Origin: Ctenosaura bakeri
Lineage: Eukaryota > Chordata > Lepidosauria > Squamata > Iguanidae
NCBI GenBank assembly: GCA_948474755.1
Contig: CAOLHI010001024.1
Location: 372,001 to 436,000 of the forward strand
DNA length: 64,000 nt
Direction of reading: 5' to 3'
Numbering within the stretch: the stretch's first letter is position 1; each line of letters begins with the position of its first letter. Both the position numbers and the translations under genes were made by a program. Positions 1 through 10,458 of the stretch are shown piece by piece. Under the pieces are notes generated by a model that saw nothing but the letters and a program-made list of their open reading frames with translations, was not told where the DNA came from and ran no database searches.

Positions 1-1153
1 CAGTTTTGCTTTCTATTAGGTAAATGGGTAAGATACTGATTCTTCAAAGCTCACTCACTATAGTTATGATATAGAGATAGTTGCTATCGATATATCCTAA
101 CTAAGGTTCCCTCACTCACACTTACCTGGGAGTAAGTCTTGTTGAACTCAGCTGGATTAAATGGTAGCACTCTTTCAGTAAATAAATCACATAAGCGATC
201 TCTAAATATCTGAAGCCATTTCCACTACACACCTCAACACTGCTGAACACTTATTTGTGCCATTTGTTTTCACAATCATGTATTTACCACAGAAAATTTA
301 CAAACTGAAAGTAAATAATTATATTAACTTAAAGTGTCCATTGAAGTGGTGATGCTAAGGAATCAAGGAAGTTTTCCAAAATTGAATGCAGACAAATTTT
401 GCACAGCTAGACTTAAATGTGCAGGGCAGTGCATAAACTTCTTTTACATCAAACAGCCTGATAATAAGAGGGTTGCCAACATGAGTGTTTAGCAACCTTT
501 AATCACAAACAGTATTATCAGGAAGCCACTTATAACACACCTACATCTGGTAAGCTAGACAAGGCTGGGTGCTTCTAAATATACAGAAGCCACCATTCAG
601 GTGTGATTAAAAATGGCTAACTTTAAGGAGGATACCAACTTTGAGTGGGTTTTAGAGGGATTACAGAAGATATGATTAAAGAAACATACACCTTTCTCTA
701 AAAGAAAAGTCAATCAAAGGCTGCATAGCTGGGATGAACTTGTGGCGGGGGGGGGCTTCTTTTATCCTCGTTTCCTTCTGGAATGTGGCTTTAAAGATCA
801 TAGCAAAACTTTCATGTATTGGCAAATGCATTAAAGGAAAACAGATTAATCCAGAAACAAATATATTATTAATTTACTCTAATATTAGTCTCTCAACTTC
901 TATTGCTGCAAATGAAATGAGGAAAATTGATACTAACCAAGGATTAGGTGGAACTCACGGCAATTAAATAATGATTCACTTATGAATCAAAATTTCAACT
1001 GAAGTCAAAGTAAATCTTTCCCAAGCAGTTACTGAGAGGCATGTGTATTTTTCATTCCTGTAATTTCTAATCCTTTCCAATTTGCAGTGAGACTGTTACT
1101 CAAGTCTTTCCTATCAGTTGCTAATCACAAATTCTAACTAATTAGCCAAGCTG
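1..1153. other. AT-rich non-coding stretch
   Basis: No supportable gene is seen here. The short open frame at 734-967 runs through a G-run and has no recognisable protein. The stretch is AT-rich single-copy-looking DNA without an obvious recent repeat. Confidence 0.5.
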
Positions 1154-1155
1154 TA

Positions 1156-1650
1156 AAGTCGACCTTCCACATTTATGGATTTGACTTTCATAGATTTGAT
1201 TATTTGTGATTTTCTCCAACTTCTTCCTCCCCACCTCAGGCACTTCTTTTCCAGGGGAACCTTCCCTCTCAGTGGCTCTGAGGAAGCCACAAAGCCCTTT
1301 AAAAACCGACCTGTGGTGTTCTTCCTCCACTAGTAGCCACTGCCTGGTGAGCTAAGGATGGCATACCACAAACCCAATGCCCCCTTCAAACCCAAAGAAA
1401 GATATAGGCAAGAGGGGGGAAATATAGGGCCACCAGGCCAGCCTACCCCCTTGCCCTCTCCTCTGATCTAATTTGGGCTCTAGGGCCATTTCCGCATTAG
1501 CCTCTGCGGAAATGGCCTAGGTGTCTGTTTTCCTCACAATGCTTTGGTACCCTTCTCACAGACACACGCACACACATTTTGATATTTATGATTTTTCTCC
1601 TTTTTGGGGGTCCTGTGCCCCTAACACTAGCAAATGTGAAGGGCCAGCTG
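1156..1650. mobile_element. Tigger/mariner-type MITE, copy 1
   Basis: A non-autonomous DNA transposon of about 495 bp. The left end (aagtcgaccttccacattt) and the reverse complement of the right end (cagctggcccttcacattt) are imperfect terminal inverted repeats. TA dinucleotides flank both ends (1154-1155 and 1651-1652), as expected for Tc1/mariner/pogo-type insertion. The interior aligns by eye along its length with the copy at 28123-28606. It carries no transposase; the minus-strand open frame in its left half (1142-1330) is matched by a similar frame in the second copy, so it is repeat sequence and not a gene. A 34-bp palindromic MITE is nested at 1484-1517. Confidence 0.75.
1484..1517. mobile_element. 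Minimal 34-bp palindromic MITE nested in Tigger copy 1
   Basis: This consists almost only of the two termini of the GGCCATTTCCGCAC family: GGCCATTTCCGCATTAG, a few bases, then TGCGGAAATGGCC. It is flanked by TAG on both sides (1481-1483 and 1518-1520). The equivalent place in the second Tigger-type copy (about 28469-28485) lacks the 34 bp and one TAG, giving a paralogous empty site. This shows a 3-bp target duplication. Confidence 0.8.
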
Positions 1651-1652
1651 TA

Positions 1653-4600
1653 CATACTATAAATATATGATTTCATGATTATTCAGTTTAAATTTAAGCA
1701 TGGTTTACTTCTACGCTAGATTAGGCCACAGATTACTGGAGGGTGAGTGTTATACACAGCCAGTGCATTAATTGGGGATACTTCAATGGACAACACAGAA
1801 TGCGAAAATAAATAAATAAAGTAAACTAAAGTTTTTACCTGTGCATGACCTGTTTCTTAAAACAAGATTGACCCTAACGTGCTCAGTGAGGCATATGATT
1901 TATAGCAAATTGCTTTTGAAATTCATAGGAGTTTCAAAGGCAGCTGATGGTGAGACACAGGAGGCTCCTGTTGAAAAAAATCTATTGGGACTGCTCAAAC
2001 CCTTTACGTGTGACCAAAAAATCAAGTGTAAAGTGTAAAATTTAAATGTTATTACAGGAATCACCTCCTAAGAACATTGCATAAAGCAAAGTTGTTAAGG
2101 CAGTGATCATTGGAACACTTACTTGGAAGCATGTTGCTTAAGTACTTGGAAGCATAGTTCATTATTGACTAAATTTGCCTGAAGGTTTCCAGACCCCCTC
2201 TTCACTCATTCTGTCTCAAGACATGTCAAAGACAATACGGCTACAACTTCACTTCCTTTTTCCCACCACTCCCTGCTCTTTCTGTAGCATCTTGCCTAAG
2301 GAAGATGTGGAGGTCCTGAAAGCCTGCACATATTTTTTCCTTTTTCGTTGTATTAATCAAGGTATTACACTAACATACATGAATTTTTTTTATGGCTAAT
2401 ACAGCAGTCTTTCCTTTTTTCCCCCCATGTAAAATGTAATTAGGCTTGTGGCATAGAAAGAAATAGCAAGAAAAATGCTTAAATTACTATCACAGTACCT
2501 ATCTGGTTTTGCGCTCATTCACATACTGAATTACTAGAAAAGCAAACATTTTTCTAGTGTCCAAAACAAGAAGAAAAAGGAAAAAAGTCATCAAGTGGGG
2601 GGAAAAGCCACTGAGATGGCTGCCAGAAGTGAAGGAGGGAAATACAGAGTGCTAATCACTGCTCAACTTCTAAAGCCAAAGATCAATGATAGCTATTTAC
2701 CACACAGCTTACTTAAGCAGTGAAAAGGATGGAAAGCAATTGACATGCTATTTAAACACTCCAGTGCCAAGAAAATAAATGTTGTTGATCTGAAGTGCTT
2801 ACACTAATAGTTATCAGATATTTATATTCATATCAGATGGAATCACTTAGAGAGAAGTCTACCAACCACAAACTCCATTCATTTTAAACGAGTTTATGCA
2901 GAAGCCTCGTCAAAATTAGATGGATTGTACCTCTTAATCTGGAGCACCAGGGACTGAAATGAATACTTTGGATGTACAAGACCAATTACATTTCTCTGTA
3001 TGATTTTGTTGTAGTTGTTTGCCTAAGTAATTACATGGTTTTTTCCAGTTCAAGTCACTTCATGTTTTGTATATGATTTTCTTGAAGTTTAATTTCCATA
3101 TATATATATACATAATTACCATATAGATAATCTATACAGTACTATTTGCATTCATTTATAAATAAACTTTTGAGAATTTTTACTCTTCACTGTTACTACA
3201 AAGAGTGTCAAACTGAAGTTCTGCAGGAAAATGTGCATTTCACTTTATTTTTTATTCACAAATTAATAGTGGGTACATCCAGTATATTATTATATACTAT
3301 ATAACATCAGTTAATACAATTAGTTAACACTTAATGGCAGCACTATCTAGTCATATGTAAAGATGATAGTGTGCATTTAGAAATATCCTTTAAACCCACA
3401 GATCATGTTGATCTTTACAGAACAGATGTGCCTAGTAGGGTATATGTCACAAATATTTTAACTGTTTTTTTAAAAAAATCTAAATTATATAATTTCAGCC
3501 AAAGTGCTGTTTAGGAACTGAAACACACACACACACACATCAGTCATGAAAATTTTAACATAACAAGGTTTCATACATAAAGCTCCAATAATGCTTACTT
3601 CTTGAAATTCTGATCTTCTCCACATTTCTAAATTAACTATATATTCCATTATTCAAAGGGATCGTGCAGCATCTTAGAGACTAACTGAGAAGTTTGTAGC
3701 ATAAGCTGTCATAGACTCTCACCATATCATCAGAAACACTTCTATTTTTCATTTAGTTCAAAGGCGATACAAGATCCCTTTGTATTCTGATACAGACTAA
3801 CGCAGCTATGTCTTTGAATATTATATAGTCCACTGCTTCTTCTATGTTTTTCCACTCATTATATTGTTTTTGAAGAATCAGACATATTTTGAAAAGCAAA
3901 TATGTATAAACTTAGAGACAATAATATTTAAATACATATATTCATGTATTTTAGACTTCCTTGAAAATGGTGGTAGTTTAATGCATATTATTAATCAATT
4001 TAAAAACAGCTGGAAAATCATATTCGCAAATTTCACTTAATCAGGTAGACAATCGCCTGTTGTGGTATCATGTTTAAACTTTTTTTCTTGCCTACAGGAA
4101 AATTGTCTTGAACAGGCAGCTTAGAACTTACTTCATTTGTCATCAGAAAGTCACATACAACCTGATCTTACGTGTATATACTCAGAAGTTATGTCGTTTG
4201 GTGTTTGGTTCGACTAATTTCCAAGTCAGTGTGACAAAACTGTATCCTCAACTTATTAAAGACTACTGTATGATAAAGGCTGGATAGATAATATTATCCA
4301 TGTCGTATTACAGTGCTTACATTGGCTTAATGCCCAAATTCTTTTAGCTCAGTATATGAGTTCACTTGCTGCTGGCAGACAACCATGTGAAGGAATAAAA
4401 AATGAATGAGACTTAACTGTAGCTGAACAAAATGTAACAGATTATCTCTGTAGTACAACCTATGAATAAACATTGCCATTTATTACAGCTTGCTACACTC
4501 TGGCACAATGAAACTTTCACAGTAAATTATTACACACACACTTTCTGTTTTTTGATGCATGTCTCTATCAAATTAGACTCTAGCAGGTTGCTTGTGCATG

Positions 4601-5080
4601 GGGCTTCAGCATTTAAATAACCATTAGATGCAATTATTCAAAGTACTCTCATTTTATAAATATTAAATATGACATGAAAATCTTTATGGATCCAAAATAA
4701 AATAATTTTAGTGCTTTCAATAGCTCTAATACTGACAATGCTCACTGCATAGTGAAGATACTTCGGTTCCCCTTAAGAGTTAGAATAGTTAATTTCCATA
4801 TGAAATTAATCAAGCAACGTGTGTTATTTTTTACTACAATTATTGCCCATATACTGTATTTCTAAAAAAGCTAGGACTGACATATTAGATGTTTAAATTA
4901 ATATTATATATTTATATATAATATTGTTGCTTAAGTACATTATAGTCAATTTGTTCTTGTACCGTGTACAGTCTCATCCAGGAGATCAGCTAAACAAATA
5001 GAGAAAGTTTACAGAGATAAACTAAGCAGACACATGACATGGCCTTGGTCTTTAATCTTTGGCTAGAACATCTTACTTAC
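1653..5080. other. AT-rich non-coding stretch
   Basis: No gene is supported. There is a short (AC)n run at 3523-3539 and (AT)n-like tracts near 3100-3115. Part of it (3661-3826) is an interspersed repeat listed separately. The open frames at 1841-2038 and 2175-2399 have no recognisable product. If the minus-strand gene suggested at 5.1-7.1 kb is real, its downstream introns or exons would lie here, but I could not pick them out. Confidence 0.45.
3661..3826 (+). repeat. Interspersed repeat tail (CR1/L2-like, family uncertain)
   Basis: It contains the phrases gcagcatcttagagactaac, agcataagctgtcatagact and acagactaacgcagctatg. A related stretch at 17647-17748 shares the pattern of an 'agcatctt(t)aagactaac' start followed by 'agcat(g/a)agctttcatgga'. 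Such tails are common at 3' ends of interspersed retroelements in reptile genomes. Family assignment is from memory of the motif and is uncertain. Confidence 0.5.
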
Positions 5081-5119
5081 GTTTTCCAAATCTTCTTTTA
5101 CCACTTTCTGACAAATGAC
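5081..5119 (-). other. Candidate 39-nt exon (unidentified gene)
   Basis: Read on the minus strand, a pyrimidine-rich tract ending in ttgctttcccctttag precedes 39 nt that end in GGAAAAC followed by a full-consensus donor, gtaagtaag. The length is a multiple of three. Two of the three frames are open: one gives VICQKVVKEDLEN, the other (phase 2) reads HLSESGKRRFGK. It lies about 1.75 kb downstream of a putative minus-strand first exon. I do not recognise the peptide, and a chance pairing of splice-like signals is possible. Confidence 0.3.
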
Positions 5120-6462
5120 CTAAAGGGGAAAGCAAACAGACTTCTAATAGAGTATAATTTATACCCAGCCATTTGCTTCCCAATGTCCCCATTCCAAACC
5201 AGTTAGCTCCCCACTGTTTAAACTAAGCAAGCAGGAAGTACCTTGTTATCATATTGAGACTTTTACTGATCCATTTTACTTTTACTTGAAATGACTTTAT
5301 TTTACCTTCTACAATTTTGGAATGAGTACAACTAAAAACAAAAGAAAGTTTTTTAAAAAAAGGCCTCATCACACCAAAATGAAAAAAAGATAAGGGAAAT
5401 TTCAGACTCTATCAGTTAACAATAAAGGTTAATAGTTAAGCTCCTTGCCTCTTCCATATACTCCAACCCCCTCCCCCAAAGAATGGATGCTCCCTGGAAG
5501 GAATGAAATGTTTTTGTTCTCATTTTACCCCAGGCCAGACAAAACTGTCATTGCGGCCAGTTTTATTTACAAGTTGAGCAAGACCAGTTACTCAGACCTC
5601 ATCACCACGTTTTTAAAAAGTTAATCCTTGAGAGCGTTTGCCTCTCTAAAACTAACAGAACTGACTCCACTTTGGTGGTGTGTGTTTTAAGTTGTGTACG
5701 TGCATTTTAACATTCCTGAAAAGCAAAATAACTCAGAAGTTCTCCACTTATTGATAATTATTTTCTCTTCTTTATTCCTACCTGCACTCCTGCTTGTCCC
5801 ACCTGCTCCAAAATCGCGCAGGTTTTCAAGGAAGGAATTAAAATTTTTCCTGGTGGTTCCTTTTCAGGTGGTTTCTTTCACCTCCTTCTCTTCAGCCTAG
5901 AGGTTTAAACCTGAAAAACAAACACCTCTATTGAATTCAAGGTAAGCTCTGTCTGAGATAATTCTCTATCAGACAGCAAGTCTCAGTGTCTAGTTACACA
6001 AACATATCTTCCTTCATCTCGAAAAAAAGTATCTTAGAAACCAAAAAAAAAAAATCAGAATAGACTGAGATGAGGCATTCCTATAACCCTGGACAGGTTA
6101 GTGCGGATGATATCATGTTGGAAGGTGGGGTGGAGAGGATGTTAATGCGGGGGGGAGACTCCACAAGCGCAACGGAAGGTAATCATCCGGAGTCTTGAAA
6201 CTTGATTTTTTTAAAAAAAAGAATTCTAGAATTCTAAAGATGCATTGCAGAAAATTCAAGCGTGTCTTGCTTTCGAGTAAAAGCCTGGCAAAAGTCGAGC
6301 AGAAAGAATGTAAATCAACAAGTCTTCCAGGGAGAGCGCTGAACATTCGCTGCATTCACTAGGACGCGCAGCCCGATCCTATTGACATGCCGACTTAAGA
6401 AGCAAGCGCCGCTAGAACGGCTGACTCTTAGAACTATCCGTGTTGAGAATTGTGTTGGAACT
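5120..6462. other. Non-coding, possible first intron
   Basis: No gene is supported on its own. If the minus-strand exon candidates on either side are real, this is part of intron 1. CpG content rises from about 6110 towards the right. Open frames at 5694-5900 and 6113-6355 show no known product. Confidence 0.35.
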
Positions 6463-6642
6463 GGCCATTTCCGCACTAGCCTGTTATAGCGCGACGATTC
6501 CACTTTCAACCTCCTCTGGAATACTGGGGTTTGCAGTTTCGGGAGGGGCCGGCCGACCCCTCCCGAAACTGCAAACCCCAGGATTCCAGAGGAGGTTGAA
6601 AGTGGAATCGTCGCGCTATAACAGGCTAGTACGGAAATGGCC
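6463..6642. mobile_element. Near-perfect palindromic MITE (180 bp)
   Basis: Two 90-bp arms, 6463-6552 and 6553-6642, are inverted copies of each other with about three mismatches by eye. The ends are GGCCATTTCCGCAC and the inverse GTACGGAAATGGCC. The target duplication is ACT (6460-6462 and 6643-6645). Overlapping open frames on both strands translate the two arms into near-identical peptides, which shows these frames are by-products of the palindrome. Termini and 3-bp duplication fit a PIF/Harbinger-like MITE; the superfamily is inferred. Confidence 0.85.
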
Positions 6643-6863
6643 ACTGACAAGACTTACAACTTTAGCCCAAGCGCGCACAACATCCGAAGCCTACCTAAAA
6701 CACGCATTTTTTTTCACGCAGATCAACGCGCCTTCCCTTCCCTCCCACTCCTCAACCCCTTCCCGGTTAATGTTAAGAGGAGACGCTAGACCCAACTCGC
6801 CCCCCGCCCCAAAACAGGCTTCCTTAGGGGAAGGAAGGAAGGCAAGAAGGCGAGGCAACTTAC

Positions 6864-7112
6864 CTGTCTCTTTCTCCTAAGCTGTGTCCCAAGAGCAGGA
6901 ATTCCCCAGCTCCATCTCAGCCGGCGACTGCAGCATGGCACAAAAGTGGGGCTCTGGTGCGCGGCGGGCTGGGGTGGGGGGGCAGACGGACGCAACGCTA
7001 GAGTCCAGCCATCCCGCTCTCAGCACGGAGCCAAAGACGGAGGGTCGGGCGGCGAGGTGAAAAGCAGGGCGCCGCGTCGGGGGGGGGTGGGGCTGTCCCG
7101 CCACCGCCGGCC
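6864..7112 (-). other. Candidate first exon, minus strand (unidentified gene)
   Basis: On the minus strand the segment ends in GAGACAG followed by GTAAGT (plus-strand ACTTAC at 6858-6863), a full-consensus donor. The start is inferred from a TATA-like box about 30 bp upstream. The first ATG gives a four-codon frame; a later ATG (ATGCTGCAGTCGCCGGCT) runs only about 20 codons to a stop. The exon is therefore probably 5' untranslated or starts from a downstream exon. The gene is not recognised. The exact 5' end is a guess. Confidence 0.35.
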
Positions 7113-7141
7113 CTTAGGCTAGGGAATGATTTCTCCTGTGT

Positions 7142-7148
7142 CTATATA
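7142..7148 (-). promoter_or_regulatory. TATA-like box, minus strand
   Basis: The plus-strand ctatata reads TATATAG on the minus strand within a CpG-rich tract. Its position would place transcription start near 7110-7118 and lead into the putative exon ending at 6864. It is supported only by motif and context. Confidence 0.35.
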
Positions 7149-7382
7149 ACTGGAGCAATGGGGGTGAGCGAGGGACACTGTGACAAACAAACACAAAAGT
7201 GTGTGCAACGGGAGGCGCGTCCTTCCCCTCAGAGGGAACTGGGGCACTTCCCCCTCGTGAGCAGTTCCCTCCGGTGCCTTTTCCTTTCCGAGAGAGTTTC
7301 CCCCTCGCGCGCGCGCCTCTTGCTTTTCTCTCTCTTTCGCGCTCTCCTCCTTCCTCTCTTTCTCAGTCTCCCGGCGTTGGGT

Positions 7383-7401
7383 TTGTGTGTGTGTGTGTGT
7401 G
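7383..7401. repeat. (GT)n microsatellite
   Basis: About nine GT units inside the CpG-rich tract. A second run of similar length lies at 7699-7719. Confidence 0.9.
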
Positions 7402-7720
7402 GGAGAGCGTATAGACCCCTGGGAAAGCCAGCCCTTGCGTGGGTGAGTAATTGAGGCGGGGGAAGAGGGGAAAGAGTGGGGCCGAGGGACCCACTCACAC
7501 GCACGCGACCCGGAGAAGTGCAGTGACGCCACACACGCGCGCACACACACACAGATACCCAGACAAGGCACGCACGCTCCCCTCCTCGCCTTTTAGGGCG
7601 TGTGGGGAAAAGCTCTGCGCGCAAAAGAACCAGGGGCGCTCAGCAGGGCGCCTGGGAGAACCTTTGCTGAAGAGAGCGCACCAGCCACGCGCCGAAGGGT
7701 GTGTGTGTGTGTGTGTGTTG

Positions 7721-8732
7721 TTGTTTTCCTTCCCCCAGTCCTGGCAACTTAACATTGACAGTCTTTTTTTTTCCTTTTAACTTTTTAAAATTCCTCCCCC
7801 CACCTTCCTCTCCAATGTCCTCTCTGATTGGATGGCTTCCCGTCTGTCACATGCCTCCCTCTTACCTCCCCCCTTTTCCTGTCTCCCCCCTCCTTAGAAA
7901 AACTAAAGAGCTGCCTGATTCATTCACTTTCACTTTGGGTCCTCAGGCTTCATCCTGAGGGAATTTAGAAAGGGTTGTAGCCAAAGGGAGGTGGTGAGGG
8001 AACTCCCCCCCTCTTTCCTTGCCTTAGCAAAATGATGCTTCAGTTCCTTGGGAAAGGGGTGGGTGTGCTAAAGGCCTTCCTATAATAAGCCTCAAAACGT
8101 ATAATAATATGTTAAGATAAGGAGTCCAACAGGGCCAGACAGTGATGGCTATAAGCCTGGACAGCTGGTAATGCCAAAAGTTAGACGCAATTAATGAGGG
8201 GAGTGTTGTGACCAAGGATGCTGCTTAGCCACCAGTCCCCTCCATTTTCTCAAGAGGATCCCCCAGCCCTGGTATGCAGCCACACTGTCTGATGAGTAGC
8301 TTTATTTGTTTAGTTATTTTGTGTATTTATACTCAATTTCTGTCTGTTTCTTCTTCTTCTTCTTAAAATGAGACTCAAATCAACTCACCTTACTAAAAGC
8401 ATGCCTGAAAGATCTTGGAGGGACAAAAGGGAAGAGGTCAGAATATCCTTCCACAGTATGGAATAGCCTCCCATTAGAAGGAGTTCCAGACCCTGGATGT
8501 AGTCTCTGAGAGACACATACTTTGGTCAGTGTTGTGCCCTTTTCTTGGAGGATTTTTAACCTAGTTATAGCTGAGGACATCAGGAGGGACAAATTTTAGG
8601 GTGCATACTCTTAGAATTTGTTTTCGGTGTTGCGTCTGCAAGCTATAATATGGACTAGAGCATAACTGAGCTTGACCAGAGTGCAATTTCCCTGATTGTG
8701 AAGTTCTTGCATCCTGTCCATCTGTGGTTAAG
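7721..8732. other. Non-coding shore of the CpG-rich tract
   Basis: The stretch is pyrimidine-rich to about 7900 and then ordinary composition. The open frames at 7701-7958, 8024-8215 and 8380-8592 have no recognisable product. Confidence 0.4.
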
Positions 8733-8896
8733 GCCTAGAGCAGTGGTTCTCAACCTGGGGGTCGGGACCCCTTTGGGGGTCGAACGACCATTTCACAGGG
8801 GTCACCACTCCTCAATCCTGCCCACCCTTTTAAAAGAAGGTGGCCTCACAGCCAATGGGAGCAGTGCTTCTGAGACCCCTGCGCTGGGGTTCAAAA

Positions 8897-8969
8897 TGCA
8901 AACCCCAGGATTCCATAGGATGGTGAAAGTGCAATAATAGCGCTCTAACAGTCTAGTGCAGAAATAGCC
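8897..8969. mobile_element. Right-arm fragment of palindromic MITE nested in SPIN copy
   Basis: The run from AACCCCAGGATTCCATAGGA to GTCTAGTGCAGAAATAGCC matches the right arm of the GGCCATTTCCGCAC family. The left arm is missing or decayed, so no target duplication can be read. Its position inside an intact SPIN copy means it inserted later, or was carried in the SPIN interior. Confidence 0.65.
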
Positions 8970-9416
8970 AGGATGACTTTCTCCTCTCGCTTTTGTTGTG
9001 CGTGGACCCTTGGCGCTTGCCACATGCACGTGTTGTGTTCTTCGCCCTGACTGTCTTGCATTCCTCGCTTTTTGTATGTTCAGCGTCTGCACTCCCTTTA
9101 AGGGAGGGAGGAAGGGAGGGAGTGAAACAAAGCGTGTCTGCTTATGCCGCCGCCATCTTTCCTCTCTCGCTGTCCTTTCCTCCCTGCGCCTCGTGTAAAA
9201 TGTGGGCTGTTTCGGCATTGCCTTTGGGAGTGACTGGCTTTTTGAACTGTGGAAACCCAATATTCAGAACTAGAACTACTGCCTTAATTCTGGCATTGAT
9301 AGACGCTTTCTGTGCTTAAAAGGGGGAGGGGGAGGGTTACCAGTTTTTAGGCATTAGAAGTCTATCCAGAGCAGTGATTTAGGGCAGTGTTTCCAATCTA
9401 GTTGATGTTGGAAATA

Positions 9417-9449
9417 ACTAACTAACTAACTAATAAATAAATAAATAAT
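9417..9449. repeat. (AACT)n/(AATA)n tetranucleotide tract
   Basis: Tandem taac and taaa units form a short tract inside the SPIN copy near its 3' end. Confidence 0.8.
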
Positions 9450-9541
9450 GAAAATGATTTTATGGTTGGGGGTCACCACAACATGAGGAACTGTATTAAG
9501 GGGTCGCGGCATTAGGAAGGTTGAGAACCACTGGCCTAGAG

Positions 9542-10276
9542 GTTCCAAAGTCGGCTTGAACTCTGGCAGTTTTTTGTTTTCTTTCTGATACTGCCTGTTG
9601 GGATGGGATCACATTGTCTCAAACCAAAGCTTCCCTCAGAGGCCATTACTTGAGGCTGTATAAATGTGGTCTAGCTTTGCAGATACACTTCAATAAGTGC
9701 TTCCAAAAATGCAGAGGTGTAGCATATATAAAGCTACTATTAACTGGCTAGGCTACCATAGCAAATGCTTGCAAAGCCATGGTTGAAAAAATAGCTGTTG
9801 TCCAGCTTTGTGCATATGTCTCTCTGTATTACATTTTTAAAACCTCAGTGAGTTTTCCTTTGCCTAAAAATTATATTCTTTATTCTAATACGAACAGAAG
9901 GAAAAAATACACCTCCTGACTGAAGGAAAATCCAGTTAAGTAATAATAGTCATTGTTCAGTTGGAAATGTAGGTTTGAAGGAAACAGAGTAAGTAGAGGG
10001 AGATCTAATTTAAATTAACTCAACTCTTCTAAGACCAGATACATGGGGAGTGGTATAATACATTTCCATTGTTCCTGAAAGGCTTCCTTTCTATTTGGTG
10101 AATGGTTTCTCAAATGATATACCTTTGGGGAATTAGTAATTTAAAAAAGGGGTACTCTGAGCAATGCCACTACAGAGAAGCACCCAGTTGACTCTCTTTC
10201 TAAAGAAATCTTAGCTCCTCTCTCTGTTGGAAAGAGTTACCAGTGAAGCTTTGTCATAAAATTCCTGCACGTAAAT
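9542..10276. other. Non-coding stretch
   Basis: No gene, RNA or clear repeat is seen in this AT-rich stretch. Confidence 0.4.
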
Positions 10277-10458
10277 TGTTGTTGTTGTGTGCCTTCAAGT
10301 CATTTCTGACTTATGGCAACTCTAAGGCAAATCTCTCATGGGATTTTCTGGGGCTGAGAGTATGTGATGCCCACACCATCACCCAGTAGGCTGAGTGGGG
10401 AATCAAATCCTAGTATCCAGGATCATAGTTCAGCTCAAACCACTATGATGCTGGCTCT
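10277..10458 (-). mobile_element. Sauria-type SINE (minus strand)
   Basis: It starts with the inverted Bov-B-like tail (gttgttgttgtgtgccttca, then tgacttatggcaactctaag) and ends in the inverted tRNA-like head (caaaccactatgatgctggc). Read on the minus strand, it runs from the tRNA-related promoter region to the LINE-like 3' end. The copy is diverged and slightly shortened in the middle. Confidence 0.8.

Larger units (their letters stand above)
6660..7720. promoter_or_regulatory. CpG-island-like promoter region
   Basis: This stretch is G+C-rich and dense in CpG, unlike the AT-rich DNA around it. It has GGGG/CCCC tracts, several short (GT)n or (CA)n runs (7383-7401, 7541-7553, 7699-7719) and pyrimidine tracts. 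Such islands usually mark vertebrate gene promoters. It overlaps the minus-strand TATA-like box and first-exon candidate. Many overlapping open frames here on both strands come from the low stop-codon density of GC-rich DNA and have no recognisable product. Confidence 0.55.
8741..9533 (+). mobile_element. SPIN-type non-autonomous hAT transposon (793 bp)
   Basis: The left end reads CAGTGGTTCTCAACCTGGGG then a GGGTCGGGACCCCTTTGGGG segment. The right end (gtcgcggcattaggaagg then ttgagaaccactg) inverts to the same CAGTGGTTCTCAACCT. Both match the termini I know for SPIN (Space Invader) elements. A perfect 8-bp target duplication, GCCTAGAG, flanks it at 8733-8740 and 9534-9541, as expected for hAT. 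The interior has no transposase frame. A half copy of the GGCC-type palindromic MITE lies within it (about 8897-8969), and a (AACT/AATA)n tract is at about 9417-9449. Confidence 0.88.

Noticed and set aside
6315..6880. Overlapping open frames of 111 and 146 codons on opposite strands
   Set aside because: They share near-identical peptide text because they read the two arms of the palindromic MITE; no domain and no splice context.
7119..7780. Stack of frames over 85-150 codons on both strands
   Set aside because: GC-rich and microsatellite DNA with few stops; products are runs of Ser, Arg, Thr, His or Val-Cys from (CT)n, (CA)n and (GT)n.
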